A stretch of 64,000 nucleotides of DNA from Paraburkholderia fynbosensis (GCF_902859935.1 NZ_CADIKI010000001.1:124001-188000); one strand, 5' to 3'. Positions 9,717-19,904 are shown, numbered from the stretch's first letter. Numbers and translations: made by a program. Notes: a model not told the origin generated them from the sequence alone.

Positions 9717-10640
9717 TCACGAGAGCGCCCGGCGCGCCTCATGCGCGCCTGTACGCACCGCGCGCCAGCGCGAGAGCTTCAGCCCCGCCTGCTTCGACAC
9801 CAGCGCGAGCGCCGCATGCGTGAGTCCCGGATAGACTCGCGTGCCGACCAGCGTCCACCACCACCACGCAGTCTCGCGGCGCAGCGGCGGCAACTGGTCA
9901 CGCAGGATCAGATGGAAGTTGAACGCGGCGTTGCGCAACGCCGTCATGGTTTGCGCGTCGCGGCGGTCTTCGTCGAAACGTTCGGCGGGAAAGTGATCGA
10001 CCGCCACGCGCGGGTCGTACATCAGCTTCCAGCCGGCATTTCTCACCGCGAGGCTGAACGCCATGTCGTTGTGAACCTGCGCGCCCGCGCCGCGCAGGCG
10101 TGCGTCGAAGCGGATCGTGCGCACCGCGTCGCGCCGGTAGCTCATGTTGGCGCCCTTCAGGATGTCGACTTCACGAGCGCCGCCGACCCCGAGATGATGA
10201 TTGCCGATGATCTTGCCGTGCGCGGTGACCTTGCCCACCCGTCGCCGCTCGCCGTCGAGCACGCGGCCTTTCTCGTGCACCCAGTCACGCCCGCCGAGCG
10301 CGCCGAGACGCGCGTCGCTCTCGAACGCGGCCGCGATCCGCGCGACCCAGTCGACGTGCGGCGCGGCGTCGTCGTCGGTGATCGCGATCACGTCGCCGCT
10401 CGCGGCGTCGAGCCCGCGATTGAGCGCCGCGACCTGGCCCGGCACGTCGACCGGCGCGATCACGAGCGGCAGCTTGCCCGGCACCGCCGGATCGCGCAGA
10501 CACGCATGTGTCGCGTCGTCGTCGGCGCGCGCCACCACGACCACTTCGTCGGGTGCGCGCGACTGCCGTTGCAGCGCCGCGAGGCAGCGCGCCAGATCGG
10601 CCGGGCGGCGGTATGTCGGAACCAGTACCGTCACTTTCAT
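9717..10640 (-). CDS. bceG: Glycosyltransferase family 2, EPS (BceG-like)
   Basis: A GT-A fold transferase of 307 residues. It begins MKVTVLVPTYRRPADLARCL and has the metal-binding aspartate cluster ITDDDAAPH near residue 90, so it should use a nucleotide sugar with a divalent metal. A second ATG two codons upstream (10646) is possible, but AAGGA sits 7 bases before 10640 and only 1 base before 10646. It lies immediately downstream of the tyrosine kinase gene, as in the bce cluster. Confidence 0.83.
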   Translation of the reverse strand: MKVTVLVPTYRRPADLARCLAALQRQSRAPDEVVVVARADDDATHACLRDPAVPGKLPLVIAPVDVPGQVAALNRGLDAASGDVIAITDDDAAPHVDWVARIAAAFESDARLGALGGRDWVHEKGRVLDGERRRVGKVTAHGKIIGNHHLGVGGAREVDILKGANMSYRRDAVRTIRFDARLRGAGAQVHNDMAFSLAVRNAGWKLMYDPRVAVDHFPAERFDEDRRDAQTMTALRNAAFNFHLILRDQLPPLRRETAWWWWTLVGTRVYPGLTHAALALVSKQAGLKLSRWRAVRTGAHEARRALS

Positions 10641-10700
10641 CGTCATGTCCTTTTTATCTTCGTTGCGCTGGAGACTGAACGGGCGCAGCGCAGGCTGCGC

Positions 10701-12923
10701 TCAGGTGCTCAGATATTCCTGAACCGCGGCATAGCTGCGGTCGTAGCCGCCGCGCGAGCGCGCCGGCATACCGTTGAAAATGCCACCCTGCACGTGCACG
10801 CCAGCGGCGCGCAGGCGCTTCAACGCGTCGGCGATCTCGCCTTCGCTGTGCATGCCCGAGCGCATCACGAAGAAGGTCGAGCCGGCATACGCGCCGATGA
10901 TCGACGCATCGGTCACGGCCAGCACCGGCGGCGTGTCGATCAGGATCACGTCGTAGCGCTTGGCGAGCCCGTCGAGGTATTGCGGCAGACGCGGCGACAT
11001 CAGCAGCTCCGACGGATTGGGCGGACGGCGGCCGCACGCGATGAAGCTCAGGCTCTCCACGTTCGAACTGCGGATCGCTTCTTCGAGTGAGATCTGGCCG
11101 CTCAGCAATTCGGACAGGCCGTTATCCTGCGGCCCGCCCAGGCAGCGTTCGAGCACGCCGCGCCGCATGTCGCCGTCGATCAGCAGTACTCGCTTGCCCG
11201 AGTGCGCGAGCAGCACCGCAAGGTTGACCGTCAGGAAGCTCTTGCCGACACCGGCCATCGGACCGGTCAGCATGACGATACGGTTGCGTGCGTCCATCAT
11301 CGTGAACTGCATCGCGGTGCGCAGGCTGCGCAGACTTTCGATCGTCACGTCCTTGGGACGCGCGTTCGCCAGCACCGAGCGCAGACGTTCGCCGCCGCGC
11401 TGGAACGCGCTTTCGAGTTGCGCCTGCTCGGCGCTTTGCGGCACGAGCCCGAACACCGGCAGATGGAACGCACGCTCGATGTGATCCGGGTCGTCGATGC
11501 CCTTGAACATATTGCGGCGCAGGAACACGAAACCGGTGCCCGCGATCAGCCCGAGAATCACCGCCGCCGACAGGATCAGCATCTTCTTCGGCTTGACCGG
11601 TGCGCCCGGACGCAGCGCGGCGTCGACGATATGCACGTTGCCGCCCGTGCCGGCCTTCTGCACCGACAACTCCTGCACGCGGTTGAGCAGCAGCACGTAG
11701 ATGTCTTCGGCGACCTTCGCATCGCGCTGCAACTGCACCGCCTTCACTTCGGTGGCCGGCAGATCGCGGAAACGGTCCGCGTATTTGGCGCGCTGCGCCT
11801 GCAGCTCGGCCATCTGTTCACGCGCGGCCTTGAGCAGCGGGTGGTCGTCGCCGTAGCGCTCGTTCAACTGCGCCATCTGCAGACGCAGGCCGGCGATCTG
11901 CTGTTCGTACTGCACGCTGCCTTCGAGGTACACCTTGGCTTCATCGCTCGCGTTAATCGAGCCGGACTGGCGCTGATACGCGGTCAATGCGGCTTCCGCG
12001 CGCTCCAGATCGGACTTCAGACGCGGCTCCTCGCTCTTCAGGAAGTCGAGCATGCGGATCGCGTCTTCCTGCTTGTTCGACACGTGCTGGCGCACGTACG
12101 ACTGCGCGAGCGCGTTGGCGACCAGCGCCGCGTGTTCGGGGCTCTTGTCTTCCAGCGAGATCTGGATCACACCGGTCTGCTTGCCCTGCTCCTGCACGCT
12201 GATGGCCGACTGGAACGCGGTGATCGCGTCGAGGTCGTTGGCGCGCACCACCGTGAATTCCTGGCCCGGACGCGCGACCAGACTGTTCACGAGCATCGTC
12301 ACGCCGCCGCCCTGCGCCTGTTGCCCGACCTGGCCGCGCAGCAGCAGCGCGCCGTTGGGTGCGAACAGCTCGTAGTGCTGCGCGTCGATCACGCGCAGGT
12401 TCAGCTTCTGGCCTTCGAGCGCGGGCGTCACGTCGATCGAATCGAGGTCGAGGGATTCGCCGCCCCACGCGTACGATGTCAGCCCCAGCCACGGACGCGC
12501 CGGCTGGCCTGGCGTGGCGAGGCGCGCGGCGATGCTGCCGAGCAGCGGCACCGTTTTCGGCGTGACGCTGAAGTTCAGCTTCAACTGCTGCACCACCGGA
12601 CCGACCACGCCGCGGCTCTTGATGATTTCGATTTCGGCATCGGTCGGCAGCGAGGTCGAGCCGCTCGTGATCGCCGCGCCGGTCTGCGTCTGCGTGAGCG
12701 CCTGCGACGTGTTGTCGGACTGCTCGACGCGCACGTGCGCATCGGCCGAATAGATCGGCTTCGCGAGGTAGCAGTACGCGACGGCCATCGCGATGATCAC
12801 GCCGGCGATTGCAAGCAGCCACCAGATGTCGTCGATGATCACCTGCACCAGTTGCCCGAGGACGATGTCCTCTTCTTCGGTCTTGATCGGACCGGCCATG
12901 TGTGGAGAGATTTGATTGCTCAC
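10701..12923 (-). CDS. bceF: Wzc-type polysaccharide co-polymerase and tyrosine autokinase (BceF)
   Basis: A 740-residue inner-membrane protein that controls EPS chain length and export. The order is: N-terminal membrane segment (about 33-55), Wzz domain with coiled coils in the periplasm (to ~430), second membrane segment (about 445-465), then a cytoplasmic BY-kinase. Kinase motifs: Walker A GVGKS (~558-562), Walker A' LLIDGD (~580-585) and Walker B VILIDTPP (659-666). The C-terminal tyrosine cluster has Y727, Y731 and Y737. The start is read as GTG 12923; an ATG at 12899 is the alternative and neither has a clear ribosome site. It should be dephosphorylated by BceD and work with BceE. Confidence 0.93.
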   Translation of the reverse strand: MSNQISPHMAGPIKTEEEDIVLGQLVQVIIDDIWWLLAIAGVIIAMAVAYCYLAKPIYSADAHVRVEQSDNTSQALTQTQTGAAITSGSTSLPTDAEIEIIKSRGVVGPVVQQLKLNFSVTPKTVPLLGSIAARLATPGQPARPWLGLTSYAWGGESLDLDSIDVTPALEGQKLNLRVIDAQHYELFAPNGALLLRGQVGQQAQGGGVTMLVNSLVARPGQEFTVVRANDLDAITAFQSAISVQEQGKQTGVIQISLEDKSPEHAALVANALAQSYVRQHVSNKQEDAIRMLDFLKSEEPRLKSDLERAEAALTAYQRQSGSINASDEAKVYLEGSVQYEQQIAGLRLQMAQLNERYGDDHPLLKAAREQMAELQAQRAKYADRFRDLPATEVKAVQLQRDAKVAEDIYVLLLNRVQELSVQKAGTGGNVHIVDAALRPGAPVKPKKMLILSAAVILGLIAGTGFVFLRRNMFKGIDDPDHIERAFHLPVFGLVPQSAEQAQLESAFQRGGERLRSVLANARPKDVTIESLRSLRTAMQFTMMDARNRIVMLTGPMAGVGKSFLTVNLAVLLAHSGKRVLLIDGDMRRGVLERCLGGPQDNGLSELLSGQISLEEAIRSSNVESLSFIACGRRPPNPSELLMSPRLPQYLDGLAKRYDVILIDTPPVLAVTDASIIGAYAGSTFFVMRSGMHSEGEIADALKRLRAAGVHVQGGIFNGMPARSRGGYDRSYAAVQEYLST

Positions 12924-12965
12924 AATTCGATCCCGTATCGGTTGCTTCGGCGTTTTTGCTTCGGT

Positions 12966-13003
12966 CCCGCGCCGCGCCCATGAAGAGAGCGGCGCGGCGC
13001 GGG
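12966..13003. repeat. 13-bp perfect GC hairpin between bceE and bceF
   Basis: Arms 12966-12978 and 12991-13003 are exact reverse complements (13 bp, entirely G and C) with a 12-base loop. The element sits in the 100-bp gap between the exporter and kinase genes. No T-run follows, so it is not a classical terminator; it could act on mRNA stability or partly attenuate transcription. Confidence 0.7.
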
Positions 13004-13023
13004 CCTGTCTAGGGCTCAGAGGT

Positions 13024-14238
13024 TCAGCGCGTCAACTGCTTCAGATAGAACAGCGTCTGCACGCTCGGCAGGACCTGCTGCAACACACGGTTGAAGGTGG
13101 TCGAAGCGGCGGTGCCCACATACACGACATCGAGCGGCTGCAACTGGAACTGTGAGGACAGCATGATCGAGTCCGGCTGCGTCATGTCGAGGCGGAACAC
13201 CTCCGGCGTGGTCGGATGGTCCTTCATGCCGCGCATCACGAAGATCTGGCGCGGATTGGCGTCGGTGTTCAGAATGCCGCCGCCCTGCGTCAGCGCATCG
13301 GCGATCGTCATGCGGCCGCGCACGATCGGCACCTGGATCGGCGTCTTCACTTCGCCCATCACGAAGATGCGGCTGTCGGTGCGGTCCGGCACGTTGATCA
13401 CGTCGCCGTTTTGCAGCATCACGTTCTGCGTGGTGTCGCCGCGATCGAGCATGCGGTCGGCGTCGAGCGTGTAAAGCCTGTTGTTGCGCGTGAGACGCAC
13501 GCGCTGGATGTCGGCGTCGGGGTTCGTGCCGCCCGAGCGCGTGATCGCGTCGACCAGCGTGAGTGGCACGTCGCTGATGGCGAGCGGCCCCGGTGTCTTC
13601 ACTTCGCCGGTCACCTGGACTTTCTGGCCGCGATACGAGAGCACGCGCACGTCGACCTGCGGATTGCGGATATAGCGCACGAGGCCGCTCGCGAGCTGCT
13701 CGCGCAACTCGCCGGTGGTTTTACCCGCGGCCTTGATGCGGCCGACGAACGGGAAAAAGATCGTGCCGTCGGCGGCGATGGTCTGGCCGTACGGATCGGC
13801 CTGGCCCGGCAGCGCAGCCGTATATGGCTGCTGCAACGCACCGCCGATGGACTGCGTGGTGTTGCCGCCCGAGGACAGCGTACTGCCCTGCGGCGTGGTC
13901 AATTCAGGGTGATCCCACACGGTGATGCCGAGAATGTCCTGCGGCGAAAGACGGTACACGTACTGCGACGGATCGCTCAGGGTCGAGCTCGGCAGCACCT
14001 GGATTTTCGAAGCGGCCGCCTGCGCCTGTGCGGCGATCAGATTGCCGTCGATCAGATGGACCGGATAGGTTTCGGTGGGCCGATTCTGGTCGTCCTCTTT
14101 CAGGCGCGACGTGTCGAGATAATTGCCCGGTGCGGTGGCGCAGGCCGACAGAAAAGACGTCAGCAAAAGTGTCGCGGCGAACTTCGTACCGAAGCAGGCC
14201 TTGACGTTTGCGAATGAGTTTGCAGTGAGTTTTTGCAT
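13024..14238 (-). CDS. bceE: Wza-type outer-membrane polysaccharide export lipoprotein (BceE)
   Basis: A 404-residue lipoprotein that should form the octameric outer-membrane channel for EPS. The lipobox LSAC gives acylated Cys33 after a long signal sequence. A poly-export domain (YRLSPQDILGITVW, about residue 105) is followed by two SLBB domains, each with a GEVKTP motif. The chosen ATG overlaps the bceD stop as TGATG, implying translational coupling. In-frame ATGs two and seven codons upstream are alternatives; none has a strong ribosome site. Confidence 0.92.
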   Translation of the reverse strand: MQKLTANSFANVKACFGTKFAATLLLTSFLSACATAPGNYLDTSRLKEDDQNRPTETYPVHLIDGNLIAAQAQAAASKIQVLPSSTLSDPSQYVYRLSPQDILGITVWDHPELTTPQGSTLSSGGNTTQSIGGALQQPYTAALPGQADPYGQTIAADGTIFFPFVGRIKAAGKTTGELREQLASGLVRYIRNPQVDVRVLSYRGQKVQVTGEVKTPGPLAISDVPLTLVDAITRSGGTNPDADIQRVRLTRNNRLYTLDADRMLDRGDTTQNVMLQNGDVINVPDRTDSRIFVMGEVKTPIQVPIVRGRMTIADALTQGGGILNTDANPRQIFVMRGMKDHPTTPEVFRLDMTQPDSIMLSSQFQLQPLDVVYVGTAASTTFNRVLQQVLPSVQTLFYLKQLTR

Positions 14239-14699
14239 CAGCATATTTTTTTCAGCCATCCCATGACCAGGTGTTCGATGAGCACCAGACTCTCCCTGTA
14301 AGCGGTTTCCTCGCCGCCGTGCGGATCGGCGACATCGGAATCGTCTTCCCATTTGCCGAGCGGATAGACCTTGCCGCGCGAAGCCGGATCGAGCGCTTCG
14401 ACGTCGCTCACCTGCGCGCGCTCGGTGACCAGCACCAGATCCGCGGCTCGCACGAGCGTGCGGTCCAGACGGCGCGAGTAATGGATGCCGGAGGCAACGC
14501 CCTGCTCGGCGAGCAGGCGTTGCATGACCGGGTCCATCGCGTGGCCATTCATCGCGCGCAGGCCCGCCGAATGAAACGCGATCGGCGCGGCGTAGCGCCC
14601 TGCTTCCGACGCCGCCCGCTGCTTCGCCTTGAACAGCATTTCGGCGGCGGGCGAACGGCAGACGTTGGCGTGGCACACGATCAGAACGTTGGCGAACAT
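14238..14699 (-). CDS. bceD: Low-molecular-weight protein tyrosine phosphatase (BceD/Wzb)
   Basis: A 153-residue cytosolic phosphatase expected to dephosphorylate the BceF tyrosine cluster, cycling the kinase during EPS assembly. The P-loop is CHANVCRS with nucleophile Cys9 and Arg15; the general-acid aspartate is in DPHGG (Asp125). The P-loop has Ala where many family members have Gly. It lies between bceC (47 bp upstream) and bceE (overlapping stop and start). Confidence 0.93.
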   Translation of the reverse strand: MFANVLIVCHANVCRSPAAEMLFKAKQRAASEAGRYAAPIAFHSAGLRAMNGHAMDPVMQRLLAEQGVASGIHYSRRLDRTLVRAADLVLVTERAQVSDVEALDPASRGKVYPLGKWEDDSDVADPHGGEETAYRESLVLIEHLVMGWLKKIC

Positions 14700-14745
14700 G
14701 GCAGGCTCCTTGACGAGGCGCGTGGTGAGCGGGTGGCCAGGCGGC

Positions 14746-16206
14746 CTAGAGGCTCGCGGCGGCGGCGTTCACCGCTCGTGTATCGACGTCCGCGTGCGCG
14801 CCTGCCAGGCCGTTCGCGCCGACCCGCGCCGGCGCATTGCGCAGCGCGTGCTGCCGGCCGATCGCGTGATACTCGATGCCGAGTTCGAGCAGTGCATCCG
14901 GCTCGTAGAGATTGCGGCCGTCGAAAATCAGCGGCATCTTCAGCATCTCCTTGAGCGCGTCGAAGTCCGGGCTCTTGAAGACCTTCCATTCGGTGAGGAT
15001 CACCAGCGCGTCGACGCCCTCGGCCGCTTCCATTTCCTCCTTCACGAACGTGAGGCGCGCGTGCTGCTGCGGCACGTCCTTCAGATCGAGCGCGAACACG
15101 CGCTTCGATTCGTCCATCGCGACCGGGTCGTAAGCCTTCACCTGCGCACCGCGGCGCAGCAGCTCGGCGATCAGCGCTCGGCTCGGCGCTTCGCGCATGT
15201 CGTCGGTGTTCGGCTTGAACGCGAGGCCCCACACGCCGAACGTGCGGTCCGACAGGTCCTCGCCCAGACGCGCGACGATCTTCTGCGCGAGGATGCGCTT
15301 CTGCGTGTCGTTGACCGCTTCGACCGCTTCGAGAATGCGCAGGTTGGCTTGGTGGTCCGCGGCCGTGCGGATCAGCGCCTGCACGTCCTTCGGGAAGCAC
15401 GAGCCGCCGTAGCCGCAACCGGCATACAGAAAGTCGTAGCCGATGCGCGGATCGGAGCCGATGCCACGGCGCACCGCTTCGATGTCCGCGCCGACGCGGT
15501 CGGCCAGATTGGCCAATTCGTTCATGTACGAGATGCGCGTGGCGAGCATCGCGTTGGCCGCGTACTTGGTGAATTCGGCCGAGCGCACGTCCATGTGCAG
15601 CGTGCGTTCGCGGTTGCGGTTGAACGGCGCGTAGAGGCGCTTCATCAGTTCGCGCGCTTTTTCGCCGGGCACGTCCTCGTCGCAGCCGAGCACGATGCGA
15701 TCGGGCCGCGTGAAATCGTCGACCGCTGCGCCCTCTTTCAGGAACTCCGGGTTCGATACCACCGAGAACATGTGCGTGGCGTCGCGCGCGGCCAGTTCGG
15801 CCGCGACCACCTCACGCACGCGCGAGGCCGTGCCGACCGGCACCGTCGATTTGTCGACGATCACCTTGAAGCCCGTCATATGCCGGCCGATATTGCGCGC
15901 GGCGGCGAGCACGTATTGCAGGTCGGCGGAGCCGTCCTCGTCGGAGGGCGTGCCGACCGCGATGAACTGGATGTCGCCGTGCGCGACCGCGGCCTCGACG
16001 TCGGTCGAGAACTTCAGGCGTCCGGCCTTGCGATTGCGCGCGATAATTTCCTGCAGACCCGGTTCATGGATCGGCACGCCGCCGTTGTTGAGCACGTCGA
16101 TCTTGCGCTGATCGACGTCGAGACAGAACACGTCGTGGCCGATGTCGGCCAGACATGCGCCCGTCACGAGGCCTACGTAGCCACTACCGATGATCGTCAG
16201 GTTCAT
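14746..16206 (-). CDS. bceC: UDP-glucose 6-dehydrogenase (BceC)
   Basis: NAD-dependent oxidation of UDP-glucose to UDP-glucuronate, one of the cepacian sugars. It has 486 residues. The Rossmann motif GSGYVG is at 7-12 and the catalytic Cys270 is in GGSCFPKD. Further family blocks visible are STVPVGT and NPEFLKEG (F156, E158). The start is ATG 16206, with GAGGTG six bases upstream; that GTG would itself be a start three codons earlier. Confidence 0.94.
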   Translation of the reverse strand: MNLTIIGSGYVGLVTGACLADIGHDVFCLDVDQRKIDVLNNGGVPIHEPGLQEIIARNRKAGRLKFSTDVEAAVAHGDIQFIAVGTPSDEDGSADLQYVLAAARNIGRHMTGFKVIVDKSTVPVGTASRVREVVAAELAARDATHMFSVVSNPEFLKEGAAVDDFTRPDRIVLGCDEDVPGEKARELMKRLYAPFNRNRERTLHMDVRSAEFTKYAANAMLATRISYMNELANLADRVGADIEAVRRGIGSDPRIGYDFLYAGCGYGGSCFPKDVQALIRTAADHQANLRILEAVEAVNDTQKRILAQKIVARLGEDLSDRTFGVWGLAFKPNTDDMREAPSRALIAELLRRGAQVKAYDPVAMDESKRVFALDLKDVPQQHARLTFVKEEMEAAEGVDALVILTEWKVFKSPDFDALKEMLKMPLIFDGRNLYEPDALLELGIEYHAIGRQHALRNAPARVGANGLAGAHADVDTRAVNAAAASL

Positions 16207-16225
16207 GTGTTGCACCTCGAGAAAA

Positions 16226-16252
16226 GGAGTTGATTCGGTGGAGTTGATTCGG
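16226..16252. repeat. Two tandem 13-bp direct repeats in the bceB-bceC gap
   Basis: GGAGTTGATTCGG occurs at 16226-16238 and again at 16240-16252, one base apart, in the 99-bp gap between bceB and bceC. It lies ~20-46 bp upstream of the bceC start and could be a small regulatory site or a chance duplication. Confidence 0.6.
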
Positions 16253-16305
16253 GCGTGCAGTCGTGCAGCGCGTCGCGTTGCATGACCGGCACTCGATCGC
16301 GGGAT

Positions 16306-17703
16306 TCAATAAGCGTTGTTGCCAACGAAACCCTTCCACAGCGTCAGCACGACGATCTTGATGTCGAGCCAGAAGGTCCAGTGCTGCATGTAATACAGAT
16401 CGAGCTTGACGCGGCCCATCATCTTTTCGATGCGGTCGGTTTCGCCGCGATAGCCGTTGATCTGCGCCCATCCGGTGATGCCGGGCTTGATCCGGTAGCG
16501 GTGCATGTAGCCCTTCACCAGATCCTTGTAGATGTCATCGTGTTCGAGCGCATGCGGGCGCGGGCCGACCACCGACATCTCGCCGCGCAGCACGTTGATG
16601 AACTGCGGCAGTTCGTCGAGACTGGTGCGCCGCAGGAACGCGCCGACCGCGGTGATGCGCGGGTCGCGGCGCGTGGCCTGGGTGATCGTGCCGGCCTCTT
16701 CCTTGTGCTGCTTCATCGAACGGAATTTGTAGATCTCGAACTGATTGCCGTCGATGCCCTTGCGCTTCTGGCGGAAGAACACCGGACCGGGCGAACTCAG
16801 TTTCACCATGGCCGCGATCACCAGCATCAGCGGCGACAGCGCGGTCAACGCGGCGAGTGCGAACAGGCGGTCGAACACACGCTTGGGCAGCACGCGCAAA
16901 TCGGTGATCGGCGAGGCGGCCAGGTTGATCGCCGGCACGCCGAGCAGCTCGACCATCGGCTGATTGAACAGCGTGAGACTGCCCACGTCCGGAATGAAGC
17001 GGATGTTCACGAAGTCGTTGCGCAGGTCCATCACGAAGCGATGGATCGCCTTTTCCTTCGAGATCGGCAGCGCCAGCCACAACTCGCGGATCGCACGCTG
17101 GCGCACCAGCTGGATCATCCGCTGGTAATCGCGCTCGACCGGCACGCCTTCGATCACGTCGCCCCCGTCCGGGTCTTCGTAGTGATTGATGGTGCCGTCC
17201 TCGTCGAACATCACGACCGGACTGAAGCCCGCTTCCGGGCGGCTGCGCATCTGCTCGATCAGGAAGCGCCCATACGGCGCCCCGCCGACGATCGCCACCG
17301 CGCGCTGATTGAAGCCTTCGCGGCGCAGTCCGCGCAGGATCGAATAGACGATCACCTTGGTGACGATCAGCAGCACGATGGTGGCCACCGCCCAATACAC
17401 GAGCCACAGCCGCGACAGGCTGTCCGAGCGGTGCAGGCTGAAGCTGATCAGCACGCCTGTGATCTCGACCATCACCCAGCCGCCCGCCACGCGCGACAGC
17501 AGGTCGTAGAGCGGCTTGCCGCGCCACGATTGATAGATGCCGAGCGCCGGGAAAAACACCACCACCAGCAGGCAGCCGAACGCGAGCGACACGCTTTGCA
17601 TATCGTCCAGCCACACGAACTTCCCGCTGTGCACGGCCGCCGCGATGGCCGCGCCGAGCGCGACCATGGCGATGTCGATGATTCTCGATAGAACGCTCAG
17701 CAT
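16306..17703 (-). CDS. bceB: Undecaprenyl-phosphate glucose phosphotransferase (BceB/WcaJ family)
   Basis: The priming enzyme: it transfers glucose-1-phosphate from UDP-glucose to undecaprenyl phosphate and so begins the EPS repeat unit at the inner membrane. It has 465 residues. Four N-terminal membrane segments are followed by a CoA-binding-like domain ([16 protein letters not shown]) and then the bacterial sugar transferase domain (about 275-465), with the re-entrant helix region and the motifs [15 protein letters not shown] and GPRPHA. ATG 17703 has AGGGG six bases upstream. It is the first gene of the minus-strand operon. Confidence 0.94.
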   Translation of the reverse strand: MLSVLSRIIDIAMVALGAAIAAAVHSGKFVWLDDMQSVSLAFGCLLVVVFFPALGIYQSWRGKPLYDLLSRVAGGWVMVEITGVLISFSLHRSDSLSRLWLVYWAVATIVLLIVTKVIVYSILRGLRREGFNQRAVAIVGGAPYGRFLIEQMRSRPEAGFSPVVMFDEDGTINHYEDPDGGDVIEGVPVERDYQRMIQLVRQRAIRELWLALPISKEKAIHRFVMDLRNDFVNIRFIPDVGSLTLFNQPMVELLGVPAINLAASPITDLRVLPKRVFDRLFALAALTALSPLMLVIAAMVKLSSPGPVFFRQKRKGIDGNQFEIYKFRSMKQHKEEAGTITQATRRDPRITAVGAFLRRTSLDELPQFINVLRGEMSVVGPRPHALEHDDIYKDLVKGYMHRYRIKPGITGWAQINGYRGETDRIEKMMGRVKLDLYYMQHWTFWLDIKIVVLTLWKGFVGNNAY

Positions 17704-18356
17704 GCGCTGCCCCTCAGTTCGTCAGTCAAGTGCCATCCGTTGGTTGGTTGAATCCGTCGCCACCCCGTCCGCCAAACGGGCACACCACGCCGTCGAGCGC
17801 GTCCCGCAATAAACCTGCGCGACGCGAAACTGGGTTGAACCGGTGCGATTGCCCTTCCATTTCCCAACCTGAAAATGCCTGAATGGCCGGATGGGAAAAT
17901 TCATGTCGAAATGAGTGAATACCCTTCTACAGGTATAGATAAAGCGATATTAAAATTCGTACTGCAAGACCGCAAAATATCTCAAATTGTATCGGTCAAA
18001 GTTTCGATATTTTTTCTGAGTTTTGTTCGGCAATTGTTACCGGATTGAGCACTTTGGCGGTTTTGAAGGCACTCTCGAGGGCTGTCTTTAAGGCGAATGC
18101 GCTCGCGCCCTGCGGTTCCCTACGAAGCTTACGTCCGATCTGCTGCCGTCATTGTGACGCGCAATGTCCGTTAAAAAAATGGCCGACGATTTTTTTCGGG
18201 TAATTTTTCTTTTTTATAAATCTGACGGACATTTTTTCTACACGAAATGGATATTTTCATTGCGCGCTTTTATATAGTTTTCATTTAACGCGCTTTTATT
18301 GATTCCAGACTTCATGATAAAACTCGTCGCATTCACCCAGCCTCGAGGAGTCCATC
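17704..18356. promoter_or_regulatory. Divergent control region between bceB and bceA
   Basis: 650 bp without a gene. From about 17900 to 18310 it is very AT-rich for this genome, with several A/T tracts, as expected of divergent promoters and bent DNA. An inverted repeat of AATGTCCGT lies at 18163-18171 and 18225-18233, with 53 bp between. The GAGGAG ribosome site of bceA is at 18344-18349. No single -35/-10 pair stands out. Confidence 0.6.
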
Positions 18357-19904
18357 ATGACAGCTCCGGTCACGGCGACACCCGCCGACACCCGGTCCAC
18401 GCAAGCTATGCCCCTGAACGTCAAATTCAAGGTTCACCCCGTGATTCTCGCGGGCGGCTCCGGCACGCGGTTGTGGCCGATGTCGCGCGAACAGCATCCG
18501 AAACAGCTGATCGGTCTGATTGGCGAAGACTCGCTGCTGCAATCCACCACCCGTCGTCTCGACGGACTCGAATCCGGCTACCCGCTCACCGAGCAGCTGG
18601 TCGTGGTGGCCAATGAAGAGCAGCGCTTCACCACCGCCGAGCAACTGCGCACGAGCGGCAAGCCGACCCGGCTGATTCTCGAACCCGCGGGTCGCGATAC
18701 CGCGCCGGCGCTGACGGTGGCCGCGCTATCGATCGCCGCGCAGGACAGCGACGGCATCATGGTCGTGATGCCCGCCGACCACGCCGTTACCGACAGCGAC
18801 GGCTTCCGTGCGGCGGTGGCCGCCGGCGTGCAGCACGCGGCGGCCGGGCACATCGTGACGATGGGCATCGTGCCGACGCGCGCGGAAACCGGCTATGGCT
18901 ACATTCGCATCGGCGCGGCGCTCGGCGCGCAGGCAAATGCTACGGATGACGAAGCATCCAGCAAGATCACCGCGCATCAGCTCGACCGCTTCGTCGAGAA
19001 GCCGCATCTGGAACTCGCGCAGCGCTACGTCGAATCGCGCGAGTACTGGTGGAACAGCGGCATCTTCATCATGCGCGCGTCGACCTGGCTGAAGGCGATT
19101 CGCCATTTCCAGCCGGCCATTTACGAGGCGTGCGCAGCTGCGTTCGCGGGCGGCAAAGCGGACGGCGACTTTTTCCGTCTGCAGCGCGACGCGTTCAGCG
19201 CTTCGCCGTCGAATTCGATCGACTACGCGGTGATGGAAAAGCTCGGCGCCGATCAGAGCGTCGCCACCGGTGTGGTCGTGCCGCTGCAGGCGGGCTGGTC
19301 GGACGTGGGGTCGTGGGACGCGATCTGGGACATCTCTGAGAAAGACGCCGAGCGCAACGTGAGCCGCGGCCGCGTGATGTTCGAAGGCGCATCGTCGACT
19401 TTCGCGCATTCCGAAGGACGACTGATTGCCTGCGTCGGCACGCAGGACCTCGTGGTGGTCGAAACGGCCGACGCGATTCTCGTCGCCGACAAGTCGCGCG
19501 TGCAGGACGTGAAGAAGATCGTCGGCCGGATTCGCGAAGAAGGCGGGCTGGAAGCGTCCAACCATCGCAAGGTGCATCGCCCGTGGGGCAACTACGATTC
19601 CGTCGATACCGGCGAGCGCTTCCAGGTCAAACGCATCGTCGTGAAACCCGGTGCGCGCCTTTCGCTGCAAATGCATCATCACCGCGCCGAACATTGGATC
19701 GTCGTGCGCGGCACGGCGCTCGTCACGCGCGGTGAAGAGCGCTTTATCGTCTCCGAAAACGAATCGGCCTATATCCCGCTGGGCGTCACGCACCGCCTCG
19801 AGAACCCGGGCAAGATGCCGCTCGAAATGATCGAGGTGCAGTCGGGTTCGTATCTCGGCGAAGACGACATCGTGCGTTTCGACGACACGTATGGACGCCA
19901 GTGA
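18357..19904 (+). CDS. bceA: Mannose-1-phosphate guanylyltransferase / mannose-6-phosphate isomerase (BceA)
   Basis: A 515-residue bifunctional enzyme that supplies GDP-mannose: it isomerises fructose-6-phosphate to mannose-6-phosphate and makes GDP-mannose from mannose-1-phosphate and GTP. The N-terminal nucleotidyltransferase has GGSGTRLWPMSREQHPKQ (33-50) and FVEKPH. The C-terminal cupin isomerase (about 405-515) has RPWGNYDSV, KPGARLSLQMHHHRAEHW and a late GVTHRLENP. The start has GAGGAG six bases upstream. The product feeds Gmd (3112-4167) and mannosyltransferases of the divergent operon. Confidence 0.95.
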   Translation: MTAPVTATPADTRSTQAMPLNVKFKVHPVILAGGSGTRLWPMSREQHPKQLIGLIGEDSLLQSTTRRLDGLESGYPLTEQLVVVANEEQRFTTAEQLRTSGKPTRLILEPAGRDTAPALTVAALSIAAQDSDGIMVVMPADHAVTDSDGFRAAVAAGVQHAAAGHIVTMGIVPTRAETGYGYIRIGAALGAQANATDDEASSKITAHQLDRFVEKPHLELAQRYVESREYWWNSGIFIMRASTWLKAIRHFQPAIYEACAAAFAGGKADGDFFRLQRDAFSASPSNSIDYAVMEKLGADQSVATGVVVPLQAGWSDVGSWDAIWDISEKDAERNVSRGRVMFEGASSTFAHSEGRLIACVGTQDLVVVETADAILVADKSRVQDVKKIVGRIREEGGLEASNHRKVHRPWGNYDSVDTGERFQVKRIVVKPGARLSLQMHHHRAEHWIVVRGTALVTRGEERFIVSENESAYIPLGVTHRLENPGKMPLEMIEVQSGSYLGEDDIVRFDDTYGRQ

